Part shown: positions 42,592 through 49,748 of the stretch, piece by piece
Layout: every line of letters starts with the position of its first letter
How positions within the stretch are numbered: position 1 is the stretch's first letter
Source of the DNA: Nocardioides marmorisolisilvae
GTDB taxonomy: Bacteria; Actinomycetota; Actinomycetes; Propionibacteriales; Nocardioidaceae
Direction of reading: 5' to 3'
Length of the DNA stretch: 64,000 bases
Assembly: GCF_031656915.1 (NCBI RefSeq)
Contig: NZ_CP134227.1
Coordinates: 930,001-994,000, forward strand
Notes under the pieces: model-generated
Database searches by the model: none
What the model was told of the DNA's origin: nothing
Seen by the model: only the letters and a program-made list of their open reading frames with translations
Translations under genes and position numbers: made by a program

Positions 42592-44063
42592 CTAGTACTA
42601 CAGCCGCACTTATTTTGGCCGTGATCGGTGTGTCGCCTGTGTGAGACTGGTGTTCGCCGGCATGTTGCTGGTGTGACTGGTGAGGTTTGTGTGTCTGAGG
42701 TCGAGGAGTGGGCGGCGGGGCTTGCGGAGGTGCATGCCCGGATCGCGCCGCGGTTCGCGCGCTCGGAGCCGCGTGAGCGGGTGTTGGCCTATGTGCGGGG
42801 GTTGTTGGCGCCGTTGGAGAAGAAGAACTCCTGGACGCTGGCCGAGTCTGCAGGTGAGGCGATCCCCGACGGGATGCAGCGATTGTTGGCCTATGCCGAT
42901 TGGGACGCCGACGCGGTGCGCGACGATGTGCGTGACTACGTGGTCGAGCACCTCGCCCCTGCGCCTGGCGACCCTGCTGGGGTGCTGGTGGTTGATGAGA
43001 CTGGCTTCTTGAAGAAGGGCACGAAGTCCGCGGGGGTGGCGCGGATGTACTCCGGCACTGCGGGACGAATCGAGAACTGCCAGATCGGCGTCTTCCTCGG
43101 CTATGCCACTGGTCCTGGCCAGGGATCCGCACGGACGTTCTTGGACCGTGAGCTCTACCTGCCCAAGGCCTGGGCCGAGGATGCTGCCCGACGCGCTGAG
43201 GCGCATATCGGGGACGAGGTGGAGTTCGCGACCAAGCCGGAGCTGGCGATGCGGATGATCGGGCGCGCGATCGACGCCGGGGTGCCGGCTGGGTGGGTCA
43301 CCGGCGATGAGGTCTATGGCCAGCACTACCGATTGCGCGCGATGCTTGAAGAACGTCAGATGCCTTACGTGATGGCGGTTCCGGTGAACCAGCGCGTCAT
43401 CGCCGCCGTCGACGACGGTGACGGACCGAAAGTGCGTGAACTGCGCGCCGATGCGCTGGCCGCGATGCTTCCCGCCCAGGCGTGGAAGAAGATCTCCGCC
43501 GGGCGCGGCGCCAAGGGTCCGCGCCTGTATCACTGGGCCCGGGCGCCGATCCGCCCCCTGGAGGACAGCCCCAGCTACTGGTTGCTGGCCCGCCGCAGCC
43601 TGACCGACCCCGATGATGTCGCCTACTACCTGTGCTTCGGGCCCGAACGCACCCCATTGCGTGAACTGGTCCGGGTGGCCGGTGCCCGCTGGGCGATCGA
43701 GGAGACGTTCCAAACAGCCAAGGGCCAAGTCGGCCTCGACCAGTACCAGGTACGCCGCTACGACTCCTGGTATCGGCACATCACCTTGGCGATGCTCGCG
43801 CACGCCTTCTTGACCATCACCACCGCCCAGACCAACACCGCCGCCGGCGGCGGAAAAAGGGGGACCTCCGGCCGGTCGAGGAACTGATCCCCCTCACCGT
43901 GCCCGAAGTCAGACGGCTCCTCGCTGCCCTGATCTGGCAGCGCCAGCCAGACACCACCGTCGTCCTGGACTGGTCACGCTGGCGACGCCGCCACCAAGCC
44001 CGCGCCCGACGATGCCACTACGCCAGGCGCAGCGCTGTTCCCTAAGTGCGGCTGTAGTACTAG
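42592..44063 (+). mobile_element. IS701-family insertion sequence
   Basis: Inverted ends TACTACAGCCGCACTTA (42596 onward) and TAAGTGCGGCTGTAGTA (to 44059) are flanked on both sides by CTAG, the target duplication typical of IS701. The element body is 1464 bases. It interrupts an older IS3-type remnant, whose minus-strand frame continues on the right side. Confidence 0.92.
42628..43887 (+). CDS. IS701-family transposase, main frame (ends at an A5G5 run)
   Basis: The DDE residues are in VLVVDETGFLKKG, VTGDEVYGQHY and WAIEETFQTAKG. The best start is the GTG at 42691 (VSEVEEWAAGL), since the first 21 codons overlap terminal-repeat DNA. The frame ends at 43887, just after a gaaaaaggggg run near 43853. 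Re-reading one A there (a -1 shift) extends the protein by about 62 residues, through DLRPVEELIPLTVPEVRRLL to WSRWRRRHQARARR and a stop at 44045. The shift may be programmed or may be a mutation. Confidence 0.85.
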   Translation: MCRLCETGVRRHVAGVTGEVCVSEVEEWAAGLAEVHARIAPRFARSEPRERVLAYVRGLLAPLEKKNSWTLAESAGEAIPDGMQRLLAYADWDADAVRDDVRDYVVEHLAPAPGDPAGVLVVDETGFLKKGTKSAGVARMYSGTAGRIENCQIGVFLGYATGPGQGSARTFLDRELYLPKAWAEDAARRAEAHIGDEVEFATKPELAMRMIGRAIDAGVPAGWVTGDEVYGQHYRLRAMLEERQMPYVMAVPVNQRVIAAVDDGDGPKVRELRADALAAMLPAQAWKKISAGRGAKGPRLYHWARAPIRPLEDSPSYWLLARRSLTDPDDVAYYLCFGPERTPLRELVRVAGARWAIEETFQTAKGQVGLDQYQVRRYDSWYRHITLAMLAHAFLTITTAQTNTAAGGGKRGTSGRSRN

Positions 44064-44135
44064 GTCATCGATCGACTCGTGGGGACGGTCGTTGTTGAAC
44101 CAGCCGACATAGTTCAGGGTCTCCAGTTCTCGTGG
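44064..44135 (-). pseudogene. Remnant of an IS3-type transposase
   Basis: The minus strand reads WHWTPRELETLNYVGWFNND and then RPHESIDD up to the CTAG target duplication. This is the end of the rve integrase core in IS3-family transposases (compare the common LEYVDWFNxxRLH). Only about 24 codons are recognisable. Confidence 0.6.
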
Positions 44136-44213
44136 GGTCCAGTGCCAACAGAACGAGCTGTGCTCGGGGTATTGGGATTGTCGGCAATTGGGGGCTCCAG
44201 ACGGCGGGGCGTC

Positions 44214-45128
44214 TCAGGGGAGCGGCGAGATCCGTGCGAAGTGCGTGTCGTCCTCCTGCGCCCCGCGGAGTCCCCGCCCTGGCGTGCGCATCCTGATCTG
44301 CGTGCGGTCCGAACGGAACAAGTCATGGGAGAACTCGATCGGTACGCCGTCCTTGTCAAAGGTCGTGCGCGTGATGCTGAGGAGCGCGTCGCCGGCGGTG
44401 ACAGAGAGCAGCGCCGCTTCCTCTTCGGTGGCATTCACCACTTCGATGATCTCGTCGGCGTCGGCAGGCACGACATCGAACTCGGACTCCAGGAGCTCGT
44501 AGATCGAGCCGCCAAGCGACATCTCGAGGAGGCCCGGGAACCGTTCTGCGGGCACACGTGCGTGGTCGAGCGAGAACGGCCTTCCGTCGGCGAGTCGCAG
44601 ACGGCGTACGTCGAGCACCAGGCTGCCGGCCGGTAGTTGCAGGGCACGTCGGGTCATTGTGTCGGCAACACCCATGCGGGTGGAGACCACGCGGGTTCCG
44701 GCGGCGTACCCCTGCCGCGCGAGGTAGGCCGGGACCCCGACGACCTTGGTCAGGTCGTGCTCCACCTTGCCGTGAGTAATGAAGGTGCCGCCCGTGCGGC
44801 CGGCAACCCGACGGACCAGCCCTGCCTCTTCGAGCTTGGACAGCACCTGGCGCAGGGTGCCCCGGCTCACGCCGTAGTGCTCAGCCAGCTCTCGTTCGCT
44901 TCCCAGACGGGCACCGGGTGGCAAGGTTCCGGACCCGATGTCGGTCAGCATGCGCCGGCGCAGTTGCTCAGCTACGGCGTGCTCCGTTGCCTCCTCGTTG
45001 GTGTACGCGTTCGGTGGTGTCGAGCCGGTCGCCGCACCGCCGCGCGGCGCCGACCCCCGTACGTCGACATGGGACTGCTTCGCAGGCTTGGTGGATGCAG
45101 ACCGTGACGCAAATGTCGTAATCCACAT
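44214..45128 (-). CDS. GntR-family (HutC/UTRA-type) transcriptional regulator
   Basis: A winged helix (about 65-125) reads LTDIGSGTLPPGARLGSERE, LAEHYGVSRGTLRQVLSKLE, then EAGLVRRVAGRTGGTF. The UTRA effector domain follows (about 135-300): RALQLPAGSLVLDVRRLRLA, SLDHARVPAERFPGLLE and ITRTTFDKDGVPIEFSHDLF. The ATG at 45128 gives 304 residues with a longer disordered N-terminus than usual; a shorter start is possible. There is no obvious target gene next to it, since mobile remnants lie on both sides. It may act on one of the catabolic clusters. The ligand is unknown. Confidence 0.8.
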   Translation of the reverse strand: MWITTFASRSASTKPAKQSHVDVRGSAPRGGAATGSTPPNAYTNEEATEHAVAEQLRRRMLTDIGSGTLPPGARLGSERELAEHYGVSRGTLRQVLSKLEEAGLVRRVAGRTGGTFITHGKVEHDLTKVVGVPAYLARQGYAAGTRVVSTRMGVADTMTRRALQLPAGSLVLDVRRLRLADGRPFSLDHARVPAERFPGLLEMSLGGSIYELLESEFDVVPADADEIIEVVNATEEEAALLSVTAGDALLSITRTTFDKDGVPIEFSHDLFRSDRTQIRMRTPGRGLRGAQEDDTHFARISPLP

Positions 45129-45266
45129 CAGCCCGACGCGCAGTACACCTATCCCGATTCGCGGCTCCGGCTCGCGGCCGATCTCGCCGAGCACCGCGGG
45201 CCACGCGAGGAGGCGCGCAGCCCAGTTGCTCCACGAGCTGGCCGTGGAGCAGAAGGCGGCAGATCG

Positions 45267-45517
45267 ATGATCGTCCTGCCCGCGATGCCTCCCGAGCAGA
45301 CCGCCTCGTGGTGGGGCCTGCTCGACCTCCACGAGCGGATCTCCGACGGGTGGACCTTGATCGGTGGCCAACTCGTCCATCTGCATTACGCCGAACGCGG
45401 GCAGCTGCCGGTGCGACCGACGAACGACGCCGACACGGTCATCGACGTAGGGGCCGACCCAACGATGCTCGCCACCTTCACCCAGACGCTGACCGACCTC
45501 GGGTTCAGGTCAGCCGG
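45267..45517 (+). pseudogene. Truncated nucleotidyltransferase-like gene
   Basis: The frame MIVLPAMPPEQTASWWGLLD continues with LIGGQLVHLHYAERG, then TNDADTVIDVGADPTMLATF. This resembles the GG..L and TxDxD part of AbiEii-like nucleotidyltransferases. At 45518 the sequence switches abruptly into the duplicated antitoxin leader, so the C-terminal part is lost. An upstream overlapping frame ending QLLHELAVEQKAADR may be its former partner gene. Confidence 0.6.
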
Positions 45518-45752
45518 CTCTGGCGCTCATAGCCCTCCAGCCACCGCCGGCGCAGTACCCGAGTGCAGCCCGACGAGCCGGTCGACGTCCGCGTAGGAGT
45601 AGATCGCGCGATCGAGCAGGGAGACGACCATGGCGCCCATCTTCACACCCCACTCCCCCGGCGGCGCGAACCAGTTTGATCCGTGTCGCGGCGCGTACCC
45701 CTGCTCTTGGGAGGGTAAGTCTGCGCACAGCGCCGCTCACAGTCCGAGGTCC
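45518..45752 (-). repeat. Remnant of the DUF433 antitoxin 5' region
   Basis: This segment repeats 39420-39650: the first ~40 antitoxin codons, its leader and the end tag gctcacagtccgagg of the cassette integrase. Small indels (for example cgccggcgcag for cgccgcgcag) break the frame. It ends a few bases into the integrase tail. Confidence 0.75.
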
Positions 45753-45834
45753 TGGCGTGTGATCAACGTCCGTCGCTGTTCGTGAGACGTAGCCCACGAG
45801 CCGACATCCCACCCGCATGTCGGTGCCTCGCTTA

Positions 45835-46797
45835 GAGATCGCGCGGATAGGGGCGCGTCGTTGACGCGAAACAGGCACAAGCCCTCGGAGGATCAACGGG
45901 TTGTCAAGACTCGTCTCTTCCCCGCGAGGTGCTTGTGCCTGCTGTGCCATCTTTCATCATTGAACCCCTTTGGGACCAGTTCACCGTGCTGCTCCCTGAC
46001 CACGAGGACGCCCACCCGTTGGGTTGTCACCGCCCTCGGATCGGTGACCGCGTGGTCTTCGACAAGCTCGTCGAAGTGCTGGTCTTCGGCGCCGCCTACG
46101 TCAAGATCGCCGATGCGACCTGTTCGGCCACCACGATCCGCGATCGCCGCGATGAGTGGATCAGCGCCGGCCTCTTCGAAGCCCTCGAGCAGCTGTGCTT
46201 GCAGGCCTACGACTGCATCTGTGGGCTCGACTTGGAAGACCTCACCGTGGACGGCTGCATCGTCAAGGCGCCCTGTGGTGGCGAAGCGGCCGGGAAGTCC
46301 CCGGTTGACCGGGGCAAGCAAGGCACCAAACGATCGCTGCTCACCGACGGGGCCGGGGTCCCACTGGGGTGTGTGAGCGCTCCGGCGAACCGCCACGACT
46401 CGGTGTTCTTGCGCCCCACCTTGGAGAAGCTGGGACGCCTTGAGCGCTGGTTCGGGATCGGGCTGCCCGAGAAGATCACCGTGCATCTCGATGCCGGCTA
46501 CGACAGCGCCAAGACCCGCGAACTGCTTGCCGAGCTGGGCTGTGATGGCGTGATCAGCCAGAAGGGCTGCCCCCTCCAAGCCGGCGCCCGATGGGTGGTT
46601 GAACGCACCAACTCCTGGCACAACCGCGGGTTCAAGAAGCTGCTGGTCTGCACCGAACGCCGCGGTCGCGTCATCGACGCCTACGTCGCGTTGGCCAACG
46701 CAGTGATCATCGTGCGCCGACTCATCCGGACCGCCTGGACCACCCACCGCTGGGACACCCGACCAGCACGTCGCCCCTGACCTATCCGCGCGATCTC
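45835..46797 (+). mobile_element. IS5-family insertion sequence, copy B (963 bp)
   Basis: Ends and length are those of copy A. The 3-bp target duplication is TTA (45832-45834 and 46798-46800). It is inverted relative to copy A and lies about 22 kb away. Confidence 0.93.
45929..46780 (+). CDS. IS5-family transposase (copy B)
   Basis: The 283-residue translation equals that of copy A, with the full DDE set. Both copies are therefore recent and could act on each other in trans. Confidence 0.93.
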   Translation: MLVPAVPSFIIEPLWDQFTVLLPDHEDAHPLGCHRPRIGDRVVFDKLVEVLVFGAAYVKIADATCSATTIRDRRDEWISAGLFEALEQLCLQAYDCICGLDLEDLTVDGCIVKAPCGGEAAGKSPVDRGKQGTKRSLLTDGAGVPLGCVSAPANRHDSVFLRPTLEKLGRLERWFGIGLPEKITVHLDAGYDSAKTRELLAELGCDGVISQKGCPLQAGARWVVERTNSWHNRGFKKLLVCTERRGRVIDAYVALANAVIIVRRLIRTAWTTHRWDTRPARRP

Positions 46798-46940
46798 TTA
46801 GGCCTTCGCACCTAAGCGAGGGTGAGGTGGTCGCCGTGCCCGTGGCAGGCTGAACTGGCCGCCAGCGCGGGCGCGCTCGCTCGTTGCTGACCGGCATGGA
46901 GAAGGGGTCATGGTGCCCGGTCGGCCCGATCTCTGCAAGT

Positions 46941-47513
46941 CTACTCCGCAGCGGTTCGCTCGCCGATCCAGATTCCCATAGCCTCGGCGATGAGCTCTCC
47001 GCCGTCGCGCAGCGCCGCCGAAACGAAGCGTTTGCGGCCCTCCACCCGATCGACGCGAGCGACGAAGGCCACCTCCACTCCGACGGCCGCCGGCCTGCGG
47101 AAGCCAAGGGAGAGGTGTGCGGTCTTCGCTCCGGTCGGCCCCAGTTGAGAGGCCATCCGCCCCAGCACGTCGTCGAAGAACAGGGCGATGGCTCCGCCAT
47201 GGGCGAATCGGTCACCGACGTAGAACCGCGAGAACGTCACGTGTCCAGAGATCCTCCGGGCGCCGCTCTGGTCGATCCTGAACCGGGGGACCAGCGCCTG
47301 CGACCTCCCACGCTCCCCCACCTCGACGCTCGCCGAGTACGGCAGGTCGTCCGCACCCTCCGCGCTGAGGTCGTCGGCTAGCCGATGTAGCTCGGTGGCC
47401 GCTCGGGCCAGCGTCGCCGGGTCCGCGCCTGACCCTCGGGCCAGGTCCTAGACGCGACGCAGTGCCAGAGGGAGGTCATAGGCGGGCAGCGCATTGCTGC
47501 TCGGGGCACCCAC
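46941..47513 (-). pseudogene. PaaI-type hotdog thioesterase with an internal amber codon
   Basis: From a GTG at 47513, about 30 bases after the CoA-ligase stop, the frame reads VGAPSSNALPAYDLPLALRR and V, then hits TAG at codon 22 (47448-47450). It continues in the same frame with DLARGSGADPATLARAATEL and the hotdog domain. That domain has RRISGHVTFSRFYVGDRFAHGG and AIALFFDDVLGRMAS, where the GG..ALFFD pattern is typical of PaaI-like acyl-CoA thioesterases. A CAG-to-TAG change explains the stop. Translation from the GTG at 47321 would give a 126-residue core that might still fold. IS5 copy B lies downstream. Confidence 0.7.
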
Positions 47514-47544
47514 GGCAGTGCCAGCCGTCCTCTGGGGCGCGCGC

Positions 47545-48921
47545 TCACGTCCGGCCACGCCGATCGACCACGCGCCGGGCCTTGAAGACCTGGGGCTCAA
47601 ACGTGCCTGGCGCGACTACCTCGACCCTCGCACGCACCATGAGGCGAGCCTTGAGGTCCGCGGCCAGCGTGGCTGCGATGGCGCGGGCCTCCTGCGCCGC
47701 GGGATCGACGTCCGCCTCGACCTCGACGGTCAATTCGTCGAGTTCGCTCGCACGGTCCACGATGATGCGGAACTCTGAGCCTGTGTCGGGGTGGCTGTTG
47801 ACGATCGCTTCGATCGCACTTGGATAGACGTTGGCGCCGCGGATGAGCAGCATGTCGTCGAGGCGCCCGATCACGCCTTCGGGCAGGCGTGGGAACGTGC
47901 GCCCGCAGGCGCACAGTTCGTCGGACAGGTAGCTTTCGTCGCCGAGCCAGAAGCGGATCATTGGCTGCGACTCGCGCCATAGGTGGGTGGCCACAAGACC
48001 GCCGCGCTCACCTACCGGCACGCTGATGTGCGGGTCGTCGCGGTCGACGACCTCGGTGTAGTTCTCGTCCTGGATGAGGTGGACGCCGCCCTCGGCGTGG
48101 GTGCATCCCACGTTGGCGTAGAAGGGGTGCATCTCCGAGGACGCACCCGCGCCCAGGTCGACGACGAAGGCGCCGCCGAGGCTGGTGGTCATGCTCTTCC
48201 GGATCTCCGAGATGCTGCCGCCGGGCTCGCCGGCGACGATGACCGTGCGGAGGCCCGCGGCGCCGAGGTCGATGCCGCGTTCCACTGCGCGACGACCGAG
48301 GTGCATGGCGTAGGACGGGGTGGCGACCAGGACGTCCACGCCGAGCTTGACGATGTGGTCGATCTGCTGGTCGGTCGGCATCAGACTACCGACGGGGAAC
48401 GCCGCGGCCCCGAGGCACTCGCATGCCTGCAGCAGGCCCCATCCCCCGATGAAGAGCCCGAAAGGAAATGAGATCTGCACGAGGTGTCGCGGGCGGACAC
48501 CGGCCGACCACAGGGCCATGCGGCACACTTCCTCGCTGCGAAGCCAGTCAGCGGCGGAGATCCCGTACAGCGTGGGTACGCCAGACGTGCCTGACGATCC
48601 GTGCACGCGCATCAGTGCCTCCCGGGGGACAGCCGCATAGCTCCCAAACGGCGGGTGCTCTTGCTGATCTGCGACCAGTTCCTTCTTGGTGACCACAGGG
48701 ACACGGGCGGTGAAGTCGGCCAGCGTCTTGACTTGGCTCGGGTGAAACCCAGCGACGTCGTATCTGCGTCGGTAGAACGGCACCCCAGCATATGCCCGGT
48801 GAAGCTGGCGCTGCAGGCGCTCCAGCACCAAGGCCTCCCGCTCCCGAGGGTCGCGTGTCTCGCGCTTACGGTCCCAGAACTCATCGGTCTCGCTGTGCGC
48901 GGACTTCGGCGTCACGGTCAC
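47545..48921 (-). CDS. PaaK-like aryl/acyl-CoA ligase
   Basis: This 458-residue member of the phenylacetate-CoA ligase branch of AMP-forming enzymes has the N-terminal LHRAYAGVPFYRRRYD. The ATP loop is MRVHGSSGTSGVPTLYG, the adenine site is DLGAGASSEMHP and the hinge is RLDDMLLIRGANVYPSAIE. Such enzymes activate phenylacetate or other aromatic and heterocyclic acids as CoA thioesters. It starts an operon with the hotdog gene and is divergent from a TetR regulator, with two matching palindromes in the gap. The exact acid is unknown. Confidence 0.82.
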   Translation of the reverse strand: MTVTPKSAHSETDEFWDRKRETRDPREREALVLERLQRQLHRAYAGVPFYRRRYDVAGFHPSQVKTLADFTARVPVVTKKELVADQQEHPPFGSYAAVPREALMRVHGSSGTSGVPTLYGISAADWLRSEEVCRMALWSAGVRPRHLVQISFPFGLFIGGWGLLQACECLGAAAFPVGSLMPTDQQIDHIVKLGVDVLVATPSYAMHLGRRAVERGIDLGAAGLRTVIVAGEPGGSISEIRKSMTTSLGGAFVVDLGAGASSEMHPFYANVGCTHAEGGVHLIQDENYTEVVDRDDPHISVPVGERGGLVATHLWRESQPMIRFWLGDESYLSDELCACGRTFPRLPEGVIGRLDDMLLIRGANVYPSAIEAIVNSHPDTGSEFRIIVDRASELDELTVEVEADVDPAAQEARAIAATLAADLKARLMVRARVEVVAPGTFEPQVFKARRVVDRRGRT

Positions 48922-48991
48922 GTTGGTTCCTCTCGGTGTCAGTGGCCTCTATCGCAATGTGACAGCGAGCACGGCCGGCGTGTCAAGCATT

Positions 48992-49098
48992 TGCGAATAC
49001 TTATTCGCACGCGCCATGGACTACTTGTTCTAGATCAGGCCCGTTGTTACGGTGCTCTGACCGACAAGGCGCGCCAGACTGCGAACAATGATTCGCAG
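48992..49098. promoter_or_regulatory. Two palindromic operators between the CoA ligase and TetR genes
   Basis: TGCGAATA-ct-TATTCGCA occupies 48992-49009 and TGCGAACA-at-GATTCGCA occupies 49080-49097. They share the consensus TGCGAA.A-N2-T.TTCGCA with the same spacing. Their placement in a divergent promoter region, just before the TetR start at 49115, is typical for autorepression and control of the ligase operon. Confidence 0.75.
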
Positions 49099-49114
49099 TC
49101 AATAAGGAGGCAGG

Positions 49115-49714
49115 GTGAAGAGGGAGCGATCTGTCCGCTCGAGTGAAAAGCTAAGCCACATCACCGCGGTGGCCTCCCGCGAGATCACAACGCACGGGTT
49201 CGACAACCTGGCCGTCAGTGACATTGCGGACGCCGCCGGCGTGAGCGTGGGCGGGATCTACCGCTACATCACCACCAAGACCGACCTGCTCGTCATGGTT
49301 TGCAAAGGCATCTACGACGGCGTGCGCGAAGAACTCGGCGAGATCGTGGCTAGCGAAGGTCTCCTCGACGAGAAGCTCGCGGCCGCCATCGACGCGTATC
49401 TGCGCGCGTGTGAGGGTCAGCGTCAACAGATCGCCATGGTTTACCGCGAGTACAGGCGTCTACCCGGCGATGCCCAGCGCTTCTTCATGCAGCGCGAGCA
49501 GGCAATCGCCGACGTGTTCGCCGATCTGCTGCGCGCCGGAGCCAAGAGCGGGGTGTTCCGCCCGGCCGACGCCACGGTGCTCGCGATGGACATCGTCTTC
49601 CTCGGCCATCTCCCTTCCTTCAAGCACTGGGCGCTCGGCGGAGTGGTGACCGACGACGAGTTGCGCCGCGAGCAGGTGGCCATCTTCATGGACCGCGTCC
49701 GCACCGATCAATGA
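49115..49714 (+). CDS. TetR-family transcriptional repressor
   Basis: This 199-residue protein has the N-terminal HTH (TTHGFDNLAVSDIADAAGVS and VGGIYRYITTKTDLL, about 25-65) and a helical ligand domain with a TetR_C-like pattern (EGQRQQIAMVYREYRRLPGD). It starts with GTG after aaggaggcaggg. It diverges from the CoA ligase and is followed 34 bases later by the ThDP enzyme, so it probably regulates both. An acyl-CoA or aromatic-CoA ligand is likely by analogy. Confidence 0.85.
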   Translation: MKRERSVRSSEKLSHITAVASREITTHGFDNLAVSDIADAAGVSVGGIYRYITTKTDLLVMVCKGIYDGVREELGEIVASEGLLDEKLAAAIDAYLRACEGQRQQIAMVYREYRRLPGDAQRFFMQREQAIADVFADLLRAGAKSGVFRPADATVLAMDIVFLGHLPSFKHWALGGVVTDDELRREQVAIFMDRVRTDQ

Positions 49715-49748
49715 TCCGCACAGGCACAGAGCCAGAAATGGAGACAAC

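Larger units (their letters stand above)
45826..46821. repeat. Hairpin split by IS5 copy B
   Basis: The left flank of the IS ends CCTCGCTTA and the right flank reads TTAGG-ccttcgca-CCTAAGCGAGG. Removing the IS and one TTA restores an 11-bp perfect stem with an 8-base loop. A second hairpin CCGACAT/ATGTCGG lies just left at 45801-45823. These are likely terminators or palindromic elements. Confidence 0.7.

Noticed and set aside
23392-46797. Composite transposon bounded by the two IS5 copies
   Set aside because: Each copy has its own 3-bp target duplication with different sequence (TAA and TTA), so they inserted independently.
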